A DNA stretch of 64,000 nt from Charina bottae. Its lineage: Eukaryota; Chordata; Lepidosauria; Squamata; Charinaidae. The translations under genes and the position numbers were made by a program. Under the pieces are notes generated by a model. It did not search any database. It saw only the letters and a list, made by a program, of their open reading frames with translations, and was not told the DNA's origin. Positions 13,035 to 24,229 of this stretch are shown here, one piece after another. Position 1 is the first letter of the stretch; each line of letters starts with the position of its first letter. Where the stretch lies: contig JALMGJ010000005.1 of the NCBI GenBank assembly GCA_023362775.1, positions 63,431,463-63,495,462 of the forward strand. Direction: 5' to 3'.

Positions 13035-13215
13035 TGTAATTTTCTTGGCAACAGTATGGAAGCGGTTTGTAATTATTATCTTCCATGATTTTTTAAATCA
13101 CCCAGTCTAGCATATAGTCTTGGCATTTTTGGCTAACCTCTGGCCTGTCTAAGTACTAATCAGGACTGGCTGTGCTTAGCTTTTCCAAGGGCAGTCAAAG
13201 TCAGCTAGGTGCTGC
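13035..13215 (-). mobile_element. 5S rRNA-derived SINE remnant (minus)
   Basis: Positions around 13155-13185 read aagtactaatcagg...tgcttagctt, the reverse complement of the 5S rRNA internal promoter region (aagctaagca...ctggttagtactt). The upstream part (tttcttggcaacagtatggaag) matches the remnant at 6704-6835, so both come from one 5S-derived SINE family. The copy is decayed and cannot encode functional 5S rRNA. Confidence 0.65.
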
Positions 13216-14685
13216 TACTTTCCGTATTTGGCTTTAAAAAAGGGTAGTTTTGAAACGGAACCTATGAATTCTGGAACACTGTTAGTTTGGACCTGTTGCT
13301 AAAATGTATTCTGATTCTTGTATCAAGCCATGGTATCTGCTTATGGAAACAATGTCCTTCATCTATTCAACTTTGTAATGTTAGTAATCAGAGATTTTAA
13401 AAATACAGCATTAGGACTTGACAACGATGGTGCCATATAATATACAGTAGGTACATGATAGCTTCTGTTATCATGCTACTGTTTTGCTTATGTCCTTTCT
13501 ATTGGTGAATTATCTCACCTTTTTTAAACAGTAAACAGCCCTTTCTGTGCTTAATTGGCTTGTTAATGATGCAAGTCATCAAATGATATGACTGCTTTTC
13601 TAATTTCTGTATTTCAGCTATGTTAGGAAATGTTTACAAAAGTCTTATATCTGAATTTAAATAAGGATTTTTACGAAACTGACAGACCAATGTTTTCCAG
13701 TGACAATTGTAAGAGTTATTTTATGTATTTTGTTGAAAATGCAACATTTGGCTGTATTTCCCCATCTTGTCAGTATATTCATCTCATAATCATAGATAAG
13801 AGTCCACTGATTATCCTTACATAAAATATAGCATGCTTTGCAGTGCCCAGGTGACCTACATTTAGAAATAGGTTTGATTATGACACCAAATGAAGTCTGG
13901 ACATCAGTGTTTAATTTATAGCTAGAATTTATATATGCTCCAGCTGGATTTGACTCTCTAATAGATAATTGTAAATCTGCTTGGCTAAGAACTCTGGCTG
14001 ATAGGCTTCAGCAGTATGGCTTGAAAGGGGAATTATGAGAATGCAAGAAAATTTATTAAGCAGTGAATTTGGGACATGGATCCTCGAAGAGATTTAAGGC
14101 CAGTCCTAGATATCTCTATATGGGGATTATGAAAAAATAATTGTATACAATCAGCTTATCTAACTAGCATCACAAATTTGAAGTACCAGCAGGCTTTCAC
14201 AATGGTCCAGTTTAACAAGCTACCGTTCCACGTTCCTCTTAGGTAGATTCCAGAAAATCCCTTGCTCAAAAAGACTTTTCCCACGAGATCAAGGCAAACC
14301 AATTCTGTGAGGCATGTGCTATTGCACTCTCCTTTTTATATGTCCAAATCATAAATCCTGTTTAGGGGACCTCCCAGGTTGAGCTACCTCTTTTATGTGA
14401 GTTATCTCTTAGCAGATCAGAGTATCTCCAGCGGCGTGGCCAAATACTGTGCCATTGTCTGTATTAAATACCCCCTGATCTTAGAAGATTGAGGAACTCA
14501 AAGCATCTTGATTAATATAAATTTTGCCAAATGCTTGGTATATATTATATGTTGGATATAATACTACTGCTGGTCAAATGATCTCATAAACATACAGTAA
14601 GCTTAGACTAATATACTGTAGCCTAAGCTCCACTGACATTAATGGAGACTTGAACACAGTTAACATAATAATTGATGACCTTAGA
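13216..14685. other. No gene recognised
   Basis: Unique AT-rich sequence without recognised features; the longest ORFs are below 70 codons. Confidence 0.5.
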
Positions 14686-16140
14686 ATCCAAGATGGTGAC
14701 TGCAAGCCGGCGCCGCTCGTTGCTCCAGAGGGGAGATTCCTGACCCCCTTAGGTTCTCCCTGACCCCCATAATTTTTGCCTTCTGGGGTCTGGGGAAGAT
14801 TGTTGGAGGGTTTTGTACCTGCGTTGGGGGTGGATAGGCCTCCCCAGATGGAGCAGTGAGGTGCAATGGAGTTTGGAGGGCCTCTGCAACTCAGAGCTTG
14901 GCGCTGCGGCGGAGCCCAGCATGTGAGTTCGAGGCATTCTCTGGGCTTGTCGTTGGAGCCTTGGTTGTGGTGGGGGCAACAAACGGTGCGGCGGGCTCCG
15001 ATGCGGTGAGCCCCGGAGAGCTCCGACACCAGTGAGCCCAGTGGGGTGGATTTTGGGGACACGGTGAGCCCAGGTGCTGTAGTGGGCGGTCCTTGGCTGT
15101 GTGGGAGACTTCGGTGGTGCAGGCAGATCTCGGTGGTAGGGGACTGGCCTGGGTGGCTTGACGGGCCTTGGCAGCATTGGACGCCAACACTTGGTGTCAT
15201 GGCAGACCCCAGTGGAAGGAGCAGGTCGGCAGCACGATGGACCTGGTCCCCCTGGGGCGGGGATTGAGTCCCGGTGGTGCAGTGGGCCCTGGTGTGGCAG
15301 ACGGGCCTAGCGACGTGGCGGACCCCAGTGGCCTGGCAGATTCCGGGGTGTTAGATGGACCATGGGCATGGGCCTCGATAGAGGACAGGCTTTGGCACTG
15401 CGATGGACCTGGGCGGCACAGGGACCAGGGACAACAACGACCCCCTGTATGAAGGACCTTGGCAGAGGGGGAGTGATAGACCCGGACTATTTTGATCCCT
15501 TTGGCTAAAGCTCCCTGGTTGGAGTGGTGAAGACCTGGGCAGCGCAGGGACCAGGGACAATAACGACCCCTAGTGCGAAGGACCTTAGCAGAAGGACCCG
15601 GACTATTTTGATCCCCTGGTTGGAGTGGTGAAGACCCTGCCACCCCCCCCACCTACCTAGTGAGAGTGGGGGTGGGGTTATTAAGGCCCCTCCAGTATGA
15701 ATGAGGAACTCTCACCCCTTCAGTGGGAGACAAGGGGTGGTGGTGGAGTAGTGGATGAGGTGCCCCCAGCTAACTGGTGAGAGGGGCTATGTGGGGGGCT
15801 GAATGGATGGAGGGGTGATGATTGGGCTCCAACAGCGCTGAGAGTGAGAGCTGGTGTGCTGGGGGACCCATCATCGCCCTGTGATTGAATGTTGTTGGTG
15901 AGAATGTATGAATGGATGGAGGGTCCCTTAACAAGGGATTCGGAGGGCCCAGGGGTGGGAATTGGATCTGTCGGCTCTGGGGACAACAGAGTGGGCCATG
16001 CAATTGAGGTGGTGATGGGCCAGGGACGCTATGGCGGGAGCCAGAGGGCGGGCCATCTTCAGGGAAGACACGCCTGGTGTTTGTTACTGGTGATGTGTTC
16101 CAGCCCTCTGTGCTCAAACCCAGGCCCTGGACAGTAGACT
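14686..16140 (+). other. GC-rich 5' region of the L2 element
   Basis: It starts with ccaagatggtgactgcaag, a common LINE 5' UTR style opening. It continues with repeated gcagtgggc/tggcggaccccagtggc phrases. ORFs of up to 208 codons on both strands are proline- and glycine-rich low-complexity readings of this repetitive GC sequence, not proteins. It probably acted as the 5' UTR with the internal promoter. Confidence 0.5.
15409..15635 (+). repeat. Tandem duplication (~126 and ~100 bp units) in L2 5' region
   Basis: Copy 1 (about 15409-15535) and copy 2 (about 15536-15635) share cagggaccagggacaa, gaaggacctt, acccggactattttgatccc and ctggttggagtggtgaagac. Copy 2 lacks about 26 bases. Tandem units in LINE 5' UTRs often contain promoters, but that is inference here. 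Confidence 0.8.
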
Positions 16141-16164
16141 CATGGGTGCCCTGGTCTCTGACTG

Positions 16165-16503
16165 TTGCTTCATAATGCCAGGTCGGTTAACAACAAAGCT
16201 CCTCTTATATGGGATTTGATCACGGAGGAGGGAGCCAACCTGGCGTGTATCACTGAGACCTGGCTGGGCCCGGAAGGAGGAGTGGCTTTATCAGAGATGT
16301 GCCTGGCCGAGTTTCGTGTTTGGCACCAGCGGAGATACAAGGGCAGGGGAGGAGGGGTGGCTGTTGTCCTCCGAGAGTCTCTAATCGCCTTCAGGGTCAC
16401 TGCTTCACAAATAGTTGGATGTGAGACCCTGTTTTTCAAGTTGGGTTCCCGAGAACAGTTGGGGGTGCTGCTACTGTACCAGCCTCCAGCTGGTACCAGC
16501 TGA
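16165..16503 (+). pseudogene. L2 endonuclease domain remnant
   Basis: The translation contains NARSVNNK near the start, then ITETWL and RGGGVAVVLRESL, hallmarks of the AP-endonuclease (EEP) domain of CR1/L2 LINEs (N-terminal Asn and the TETW motif). It breaks off after LLYQPP. The catalytic GD and SDH motifs that should follow are absent, so the nuclease could not work. Confidence 0.8.
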
Positions 16504-16800
16504 CATCACTCACTATATAACTTAAAACAAATTAGTTCCCACTCCAGTTCAGCCCCCTCCCATCAGAGCGCTTTTTAACAGTCCAGGTGTCTTATTGCAG
16601 TTCGTGCGAAGAAACGGCTGAGTCAGGAATGTCAAGGGAGGTGAACGGCTCATTCCAATTAGTGAGGCTTTTGGTGCAAAAGCAAACACAAGTCAAGTCC
16701 TACAATGCTTGACACATGTACCTATAAAAACATGACAGGCGAACGGAGCTGAAGTGGAGGGAGACTGACACCAGTAGGGTTTCAGAAAGAACTGGGGGTT
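16504..16800. other. Unexplained ~300-bp segment between L2 endonuclease and RT
   Basis: The L2 reading stops at the EN break and resumes near 16828. The intervening sequence is AT-richer than the L2 and gives no LINE peptide. It could be a solo LTR or SINE that replaced part of the endonuclease; I found neither clear termini nor a duplication. Confidence 0.4.
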
Positions 16801-17354
16801 ATACCTGAGGATCTGCTGCACAGTCCAGTGGAGACCCTGGCCACAGCCTGGAATAGGGAGGCGGTCGGGGCCTTGGACAGGATTGCGCCTGTGCGACCTG
16901 TCTTGCCCTACTCAACCCGACACTCCCCATGGTTTACGGAGGAGCTGAGGGTTTTGAAGAGGGTTAAGAGACGTCTAGAGCACCGCTGGAGGAAGACAAA
17001 GACCAAATCCGACCGAACACAAGCTAGAGCCGCTATTAAGGCCTACCTTGTGGCAGTAAGAGTGGCGAAATGTCAATATTTCTTCGCTCTTATTGTGTCC
17101 AAAGAATGCCACCTGACGGCCCTGTTTAAGATCACTCACTCCCTCTTAGGGAAGGTGGGCCCAGTGACCCACCAACAGGGCTGTGCGGAGGAGTTCTCTG
17201 GGCATCTGCAGGATAAAATCGCTCGGATTCATTCTAAGTTGGACTCTGAGTATGAGGCAGGGTCTGAGGAGATGCCAAGGGAATGGACTTACCCTGTTAT
17301 CTGGGAGCAGTTTGACCCTGTTGGACCAAAGGAAGTGGACAGGATCCTCTGGAC

Positions 17355-17898
17355 CAGGGGTGTCCAACCCGCGGCCCACAGGCTGCATGCGGCCCTGAAC
17401 AGCTAGTAATGCGGCCCACCCGGTGCTCGGACGGAGTGTGCGGTGGGGAATGAGGGGGAGAGGCAGGGACACAAGGCAGGAGGGGACACCTCTGCAGCTG
17501 ACTGCCCCCCTGTGCAGGCGGAACACGCACCCGACACCCACTTTCCTCAGCCTCCTAGCGATTGCACACTTGCACGCACCCCGCACCCACTTTCCTCGGC
17601 CTCCCTGCGACCATACACACCCCGCGCCTGCTTTCCCTGGCCTCCCTGAGCACGTGCATGCACACACACATGCACCCTGCACACACTTTCCTCAGCCTCC
17701 TAGCGATTGCCGCTGAGGCGAGCATGCCATCAGACGTTTGCAGCAACGGGCAAGAAGCACAAGGTGGGCTGCTCTCTTTTTCTGGCGGGGCTGGCGAGGC
17801 TTAAATCTCTGCATTACATTATATATTTTATGTGTGGCCCAAGACAATTCCTCTTCACTCAATGTGGCCCAGGGAAGCCAAAAGATTGGACACCCCTG
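17355..17898. mobile_element. Non-autonomous hAT MITE, 544 bp, inside L2
   Basis: The termini are caggggtgtccaacccgcgg on the left and ttggacacccctg on the right, a matching inverted pair. They are flanked by ctctggac (17347-17354) and ctgtggac (17899-17906): an 8-bp duplication with one mismatch, the hAT hallmark. The ends contain gcggcccaca...tgcggccc, common in vertebrate hAT-Charlie-like elements. There is no transposase. The insertion splits the L2 RT ORF and therefore post-dates it. Confidence 0.93.
17525..17712. repeat. Degenerate minisatellite inside the hAT MITE
   Basis: The phrase cccactttcctcagcctcc recurs about four times with a spacing of roughly 55-60 bp, separated by CA-rich stretches. 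ORFs here are low-complexity shadows. Confidence 0.75.
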
Positions 17899-18979
17899 CT
17901 GTGGACTGTAAACACCACCACCAGTCAACTAGACACTTGCCCCTCCTGGCTAGTGAAAGCAGCTCGGGAGGTGACATGTGGTTGGGTCCAAGCTTTGGTA
18001 AATGCATCCTTGAGAGAGGGGGTGTTCATGGCAGCCTTTAAGGAGGCGCTGGTGCTCCCCCTCCAGAAGAAACCATAGCTGGACCCTACTATACTGGACA
18101 GTTTTCGCCCAGTCTCCCACCTCCCCTTTTTGGGGAAGTTGGTTGAGAAAGTGGTGGTGCTGTAGCTCCAGAGGCTTCTGGATGAAACAGATTATCTAGA
18201 CACCTTCCAGTCAGGTTTTGGGCCCGGATATGGAATGGAAATGGCATTGGTCACTCTTATGGATCATCTCTGGTGGGAGCGAGATGGATGCAGTGCATCC
18301 ATCCTGGCTCTTCTTGACCACTCAGTGGCTTTCGATACCATCAGCCAAGGTATCCTTTTGGGTCGGCTCAGGGAGTTGGGGGTGGGTGGCATAGTTTTGC
18401 TCTGGTTCACCTCCATCCTCCAGGGCCAGTCCCAATCGGTGTTGATAGGGAGTGAGAGATCCAACCCACGGCCCCTCCTTTGTGGGGTGCCACAGGGTTC
18501 GGTACTCTCTCTGCTCCTTTTTAACATCTACATGAAACAGCTGGGTGAGATAATCTGTCATCATGGGATGAGGTATCATCAATATGCTGATGATACTCAA
18601 TTATACATCTCCATTTCAGGTGAAGTAAGTGATACTGTGACCATCCTCTCTCAGTGCCTGGCGGCTGTGGGGGCCTGGATGGGGAACAACAGGCTTCGGC
18701 TGAACCCTGGTAAGATGGAGTGGCTGTGGGTGAGGGGCTCCTCGGTACCCGGGAATTTAACATCTTTAGTGCTGGATGGGGTTGCACTGCCCCAGAGAGA
18801 CGCTGTGTGGAATCTGGGGGTCCTCCTGGACTCACGACTCCTGCTCAAAGAGCAGTTGGCAGGCGTGGCCAGGAGAGCCTTTGCGTAACTTTGTGTTGTG
18901 CACCGGTTACGCCCTTTCCTGGACTGGGAGGCCATTCGCACGGTCACACATGCCCTGGTCATCTCCCGTATGTTGTTGT

Positions 18980-20131
18980 TTATTCGTTCAGTCGCTTCCG
19001 ACTCTTCGTGACTTCATGGACCAGCCCATGCCAGAGCTTCCTGTCGGCCGTCACCATCCCCAGCTCCCCCACGGTCGAGTCCGTCACCTCCAGAATATCA
19101 TCCATCCACCTTGCCCTTGGTCGGCCCCTCTTCCTTTTGCCTTCCACTTTCCCTAGCATCAGCATCTTCTCCAGGGTATCCTGTCTTCTCATTATGTGGC
19201 CAAAGTACTTCAGTTTTGCCTTTAATATCATTCCCTCAAGTGAGCAGTCTGGCTTGATTTCCTGGAGTATGGACTGGTTTGATCTTCTTGCAGTCCAAGG
19301 CACTCTCAGAATTTTCCTCCAACACCACAGTTCAAAAGCAACTATCTTCCTTCGCTCAGCCTTCCTTATGGTCCAGCTCTCACAGCCATAGGTTACTACA
19401 GGGAATACCATTGCTTTAACTATGCAGACCTTTGCGCCTAGAAATACAAAGTCTGTCACTGCCTCCACTTTTTCTCCCTCTATTTGCCAGTCATCAATCA
19501 AGCTGGTTGCCATGATCTTGGTTTTTTTGAGGTTTAACTGCAACCCAGCTTTTGCACTTTCTTCTTTCACCATCGTCATAAGGCTCCTCAACTCCTCCTC
19601 GCTTTCAGCCATCAAAGTGGTATCATCTGCATATCTAAGATTGTTAATGTTTCTTCCAGCGATTTTAACTCCAGCCTTGGATTCCTCAAGCCTAGCACGT
19701 CGCATGATGTGTTCTGCGTACAGGTTGAATAGGTAGGGTGAGAGTATACAGCCCTGCCGTACTCCTTTCCCAATCTTAAACCAGTCCGTTGTTCCGTGCT
19801 CTGTTCTTACCGTTGCTACTTGGTCGTTATACAGATTCCTCAGGAGGCAGACAAGATGACTTGGTATCCCCATACCACCAAGAACTTGCCACAATTTGTT
19901 ATGATCCACACAGTCAAAGGCTTTAGAATAGTCAATAAAACAAAAATAGATGTTTTTCTGAAACTCCCTGGTTTTCTCCATTATCCAGCGGATATTGGCA
20001 ATTTGGTCTCTAGTTCCTCTGCCTTTTCTAAACCCAGCTTGTACATCTGGCAATTCTCGCTCCATGAATTGCTGGAGTCTACCTTGCAAGATCTTGAGCA
20101 TTATCTTACTGGCATGTGAAATAAGTGCCAC
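18980..20131 (-). pseudogene. BovB copy 2 reverse transcriptase, C-terminal part
   Basis: This 383-codon reading contains FIDYSKAFDCVDH (around residue 65), GVRQGCILSPYLFN, and the catalytic YADD at about residues 167-170, so the RT core looks intact. At about residue 235 FLGAK is followed directly by VCIVKAMVFPVV. Relative to the other copy roughly 40 residues (around SRDITLPTKVR and upstream) are missing: an internal deletion. It ends with the RTE C-terminal WMDDI/ELGMVTADRKLWH block. A frameshift near 20131-20231 separates it from the N-terminal part. Confidence 0.9.
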
Positions 20132-20230
20132 TGTTCGATAGTTTGAACATTCTTTAGTGCTTCCCTTTTTTGGTATGGGGATATAAGTTGATTTTTTCCA
20201 ATCTGATGGCCATTCTTGTGTTTTCTAAAT

Positions 20231-21303
20231 TTACTGGCATATGGCATGCATCACCTTGACAGCATCATCTTGCGAGATTTTAAACAGTTCAGCTGGGATA
20301 CTGTCATCTCCTGCTGCCTTGTTATTAGCAATGCTTCTTAAGGCCCATTCAACCTCACTCTTCAGGATGTCTGGCTCTAACTCACTGGCCACACCGTCAA
20401 ATCTATCCCCGATATTATTATCCTTCCTATACAGATCTTCCGTATATTCTTGCCACCTTTTCTTGATCTCATCTGCTTCTCTTAGGTCCTTGCCATCTTT
20501 GTTTTTGATCATACCCATTTTTGCCTGTAATTTACCTCCGATGTTTCTAATTTTCTGGAAGAGGTCTCTCGTCCATCCTATTCTATTATCTTCTTCCACT
20601 TCTGTGCATTGGTTGTTTAAAAATAATTCCTTATCTCTTCTGGCTAACCTCTGGAATTTTGCATTTAATTGGGCATATCTCCCCCTATCACTGTTGCCTT
20701 TTGCTTTCCTTCTTTCTTGGGCTACTTCCAGTGTTTCAGCAGACAGCCATCTTGCCTTCTTGGTTTTCTTTTTCTTTGGGACGTTTTTTGTTGTCGCCTC
20801 CTGAACAATGTTGCGAACTTCTGTCCATAGTTCTTCTGGGACCCTATCTACTAAATCTAGTCCCTTAAATCTATTCTTCACCTCCACTGCATATTCATTA
20901 GGAATATTAGTGAGCTCATATCTGACTGATCTGTGGGTCTTCCCTATTCTCTTTAGGCTGATTCTGAATTGTGCAATAAGAAGTTCATGATCTGAACTAC
21001 AGTCAGCTCCAGGTCTTGTTTTTACCAACTGTATAGATGTCCGCCACCTTTGGCTACAAAGGATGTAGTCAATCTGATATTGGTGTCGACCATCTGGTGA
21101 AGTCCATGTATGAAGTCGTCTTTTAGGTTGTTGGAAGAGAGTGTTTGTTATGCACAGTGAATTGTTTTGGCAAAATTCTATCAGCCTATGTCCAGCTTCA
21201 TTTTGTTCTCCCAGACAATGCTTGTCTGTAATTCCAGGTGTCGTTTGACTACCCACCTTAGCATTCCAGTCTCCTGTAATGAAAATAACATATCTTTTTG
21301 GTG
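20231..21303 (-). pseudogene. BovB copy 2 endonuclease C-part and linker
   Basis: It reads the endonuclease GDWNAKVGS, NEAGHRLIEFCQ, LHTWTSPDG, QIDYILCSQRWR and SDHELLIAQF motifs (the SDH is the catalytic/structural triad of EEP nucleases). The RTE linker to LFKISQDDAVKVMHAICQ follows. The N-terminal third of the endonuclease is missing. The open frame continues beyond 21303 only as translation of the L2 3' tail and flanking DNA. Confidence 0.88.
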
Positions 21304-21305
21304 TA

Positions 21306-21360
21306 TTATCCAGTAGGGGAGATGGGCGGTGGCAAAATTTAATAAATAAAGAAATAAATG
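21306..21360 (+). mobile_element. 3' tail of the interrupted L2
   Basis: The string ggggagatgggcggtggc, then aaaattt and TAAA repeats, is the same 3' end seen in other L2 tails of this window (52426-52596; 6629-6703 reversed). Confidence 0.75.
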
Positions 21361-21539
21361 TTCTTACTAAGCAATGATGGCAAGGGATATGATTAACTGG
21401 AAAGGTATTTTCCATCAGGTGATTTAAAATGAATAATGGCTCTGCTAACTCCCTTGTTTTCACTGGTATAACTTCCATTTTCATTGCACAGGGATTGTTT
21501 CTTATGGCCATCATGTACCTCTCCTATAATAACTATGTT

Positions 21540-21673
21540 TTTTATACATGATAAACTATATAGTATAGTGCAGTATACTATAAAATATAATTTTGCAATA
21601 TATTATAAAATTATATATTATATATTATTATATTAATATAATATATTATATATTAATAAATATTAGTAATATT

Positions 21674-21714
<41 letters not shown>

Positions 21715-21745
21715 AATTATAATTTTATAAAATATAATTTTATTG
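21540..21745. repeat. AT-rich low-complexity / (AT)n tract
   Basis: Almost pure A/T for about 200 bp, with an uninterrupted (AT)n run near 21682-21710. No protein content. Confidence 0.9.
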
Positions 21746-22270
21746 TATAATTTCCTTGGCCATGAATGAAGCCAAGGATAAAGAAAGAAAAAAGTTTGAA
21801 TGATAATACTATTTTCTACAAGGTCATATTTTATGACTATGCCAATGCTTCCAATTGAATGTTCTCAGATATGGTGTTTCATTTCTAGTAATGACATAAT
21901 AAATTGATCAGTTAAGAATTAATATAGTTCAGAGGTGGCTAGGAGCTTTTAATGTCCAGGAACTGCATTTAAGGCTAGAGTGGGAGGGTCATGTAAAGTG
22001 AGCAGGGCCATGTCACGTATGTAGGTGGAGCTAGAAGTTTTGCTTTTTGATTTCCTGAATTTTGGAGTGATTTGGATATTTTTGGCTTCAATTACAGTTT
22101 TCACATGTTTCCTGCCCCAAGTGGAGAGGAACCGTGTTGCTGATTTTCTGTAATTGTGGTTGATGAGGAATCTGAAGATGGCATTAAAGAATCTCAGAGG
22201 CAACACGCAACAGGAGGAGGGGGGCAGATTGTCCAATTTTGATCTAGATGTAGTATTAAGAAAAACATCC
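21746..22270. other. No gene recognised
   Basis: The stretch between the AT tract and the SINE shows no supported feature. An ORF of about 150 codons on the minus strand extends into the SINE and is a chance reading. Confidence 0.5.
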
Positions 22271-22590
22271 TGGTCTAAGACGCCAGGCTTGTCGATCGGA
22301 AGATCGCAAGTTTGGAGGTTCAAATCCTTAGCCCCGCGTGACGGAGTGAGCTCCCGCACTCGCCCCAGCTCTTGCCAACCTAGCAATTCGAAAGCATGCA
22401 AATGCAAGTAGATTAATAGGTACCACTTTGGTGGGTAGGTAACAGCGTTCCGTGCGCGTCATGCGGCCACATGACCGTGGAAGCATCTTCGGACAACGCT
22501 GGCTCTTCGGCTAAGAAACGGAGATGAGCACCGTCCCCTAGAGTCGGACACAACTGCACCGATGTGCGGGGGGAACCTTTACCTACTCCG
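22271..22590 (+). mobile_element. tRNA-derived SINE (family shared with 34317-34632)
   Basis: The head has a tRNA-like promoter: ctaagacgccaggc, then gatcggaagatcgcaagt, and a B-box-like ggttcaaatcc (22318-22328). The body contains gcatgcaaatgcaagtagat and the gcggccacatgaccgtgg block. The 3' part (agagtcggacacaactgcac) resembles the BovB 3' end, suggesting mobilisation by RTE machinery. A second, inverted copy lies at 34317 and a head-only copy at 61926. Confidence 0.8.
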
Positions 22591-23540
22591 TTGGTATGTG
22601 TCTTATTGCTCAAAAGAATGTAGTCACATGACAAGTTTTGAAGGCGTCTGATAATTACTGCTAAGTGTTTGGCAGGGTCAAACAGTCAGGTTTCCATTGT
22701 TTCCCAGGTTGTAAAGACTAAAAAGTCAGATAGGTTAACTACCAGTAACCTAGATACAAATGTATAAATTAGCGTGTCTAAGGTTCTGCTCCTTGCATTC
22801 AAGCTGGCATTCAAGCTTGCCTTCCCCTTGCCTGTTTAGCTGTTCTCAACCCTGTGTGTGGGGGTGAGATTGAAAAATGCTTTTTATATTTATTTAACTC
22901 CAGAGTTCTGGATGTTATTGTTTTATGTTCTCTGTTATACATCTTCATTTTGATAAATGTCTGGCATGATTTCTTGTCTCTCTAATGCTACTCGCTTCTC
23001 GAAACTCTGCACATGCTCCAGAACACCTCCAACATACTCTAGGTCCCATTGTGCTGAAAATACTTTAAGACTCTATTGTTATACCTGTGTAGCATCAGAT
23101 TGCTGTGCAACTGTTTATAGTTACATTGTACTAATGTCCTAAACATTTAAGACTGAAGTACTGCATTTATCAGTCCTTGTTTTTTCAAAAAAGGCACTGT
23201 GAGAAAAAGAATACAGTAATCTTATATAGAAACAGGAATCTGACACTATTGAAAAAGCCTTTTGGGGATCTGAAAACACCCACTGCCAGGAGGCACTTGT
23301 GAGATGCAGGAAGAGGACAATAACTTGTCATTTCTCCACCTGATATATTCTGACAGTGTAGCTCCATAATTATTCTTTTTAAAAAATGGTTCTGCAAAGC
23401 AAGATGTAGAAGTCTTACTAATAAAACTAGAATAAGAGACTGTAAGAAACACCTCTAAAACACTATTTAGGATATATGAGCTGAGCGTAGACAAGCAAGC
23501 TGCATGTTGTCTCTTAACCCTGCAAACTTACACTCAATTG
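22591..23540. other. No gene recognised
   Basis: Unique sequence with short ORFs only. Confidence 0.5.
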
Positions 23541-23699
23541 CAGGGTATGGTCAAAACAGCCAAGATGGTGGCCGTGATGGGGTGATCAAAGCTCCACCCA
23601 CTTTTTATGTGTGGTGCACATAAAAAAGGGGCAGAGCTTCAATCTCACTGTCGTGGTTGTCACCTTGATTTTTTTTACCCTACCATGCGGACACCCCTG
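23541..23699. mobile_element. Palindromic MITE, ~160 bp
   Basis: The left half (cagggtatggtcaaaac ... actttttatgtg) is inverted in the right half (cacataaaaaaggggcagag ... accctaccatg), with a tiny central loop near 23613. The right terminus gacacccctg resembles the hAT terminus at 17898. No clear target duplication is visible, so the superfamily is tentative. Confidence 0.6.
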
Positions 23700-24001
23700 C
23701 AACTATTCTTTAATTAAATCCAATTTACCTTAAAGACTTTCTCCCTAGCAAGTGAATACAATATCACTGCCTAAAACTGTTGAGCTATGCAGAACTGAAG
23801 AATTAATTTCCAAACCCTGATTTGCCTTCTGCCCATTGCCTTTGAAGGAAATTCATCACTTGTTTTTTCACTTATTTTTCTTGGGGACCTGGAAAACCTT
23901 CTCTCTTTTGTTGGTGAATGAATATTTTGTTTTAAGAGGTGTGTTCAAGGCTTTTCAGAGCCTTTCTCCTGGCAGCAAGAGTTACGTAACTTATAATTTG
24001 C

Positions 24002-24085
24002 AGTCATAAATGGAGAAGAAATTGAAGTCGTCAACGATTTCATTCTACTCGGATTAACGATTAATGCCAAGGGAAGTAGTAACTT
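24002..24085 (+). pseudogene. Short RTE/BovB ORF fragment
   Basis: The translation reads NGEEIEVVNDFILLG followed by a TINAKG stretch. This corresponds to the BovB segment EGEEMEAVTNFIFLGSKITADG after the RT core. Only about 28 codons remain. Confidence 0.55.
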
Positions 24086-24229
24086 TTCAGGGTACAATTG
24101 CTTAAATGGGTGGCACCTTGAACCTGCCCTGAAATTAAATTATCAGATTATCCAAAGTTTGCCCATCATTGCTTTATGTAGTGACCATGGAATTGCAAAT
24201 CTATTTCTGCCCCTCACTTAGTAATTGCA

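Larger units (their letters stand above)
16828..18970 (+). pseudogene. L2 reverse transcriptase ORF, disrupted
   Basis: The pre-RT linker (16828-17346) reads ATAWNREAVGALDRIAPVRP and HSPWFTEELR, typical of L2. After the hAT insertion the RT resumes with FRPVSHLPFLGKLVEKVV, SVAFDTIS, GVPQGSVLS and the catalytic HQYADDTQLY box, then MGNNRLRLNPGK and LGVLLDSRLLL. In-frame stops occur around 18076 and 18160, and alternative frames are needed between 17907 and 18235. The YADD box itself is intact. The antisense BovB cuts the ORF at 18970. Confidence 0.85.
18971..21305 (-). mobile_element. BovB/RTE LINE, copy 2, 5'-truncated, antisense in L2
   Basis: Read on the minus strand it begins inside the endonuclease (FITGDWNAKVGSQ) and runs to the BovB tail with gttgttgtt at its end (18971 on the plus strand). 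Compared with the copy at 39846-43038 the protein is clearly diverged (for example NNIGDRFDGVASELEPD against LIIPDKYDGVVTDLEPD). It is therefore a different BovB subfamily or an older lineage. It sits antisense inside the L2 copy. Confidence 0.92.
14686..21360 (+). mobile_element. L2-clade LINE, interrupted by a hAT MITE and a BovB
   Basis: This composite spans a GC-rich 5' region (14686-16140), an endonuclease remnant (16165-16503), a broken RT ORF (16828-18970) and an L2 3' tail (21306-21360). A hAT MITE (17355-17898) and an antisense BovB (18971-21305) lie inside it. The RT reading stops at an HALVISR-like peptide exactly where BovB begins, and only the 3' UTR signature appears beyond it. 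The last part of the L2 ORF was therefore lost, or deleted during the BovB insertion. Many stops show it is dead. CR1 is the alternative clade, but the short ggcggtggcaaaattt + TAAA tail favours L2. Confidence 0.75.

Noticed and set aside
13150..13190. 5S rRNA gene
   Set aside because: Only a diverged internal part is present, inside a SINE remnant; no full 120-nt 5S sequence or terminator.
14574..15652. ORFs of 142-208 codons on the minus strand of the L2 5' region
   Set aside because: Pro/Gly/Ser-rich low-complexity readings of repeated GC-rich sequence; no start context or family similarity.
22271..22350. tRNA gene
   Set aside because: tRNA-like A and B boxes are present but the cloverleaf does not close and the body is a SINE.
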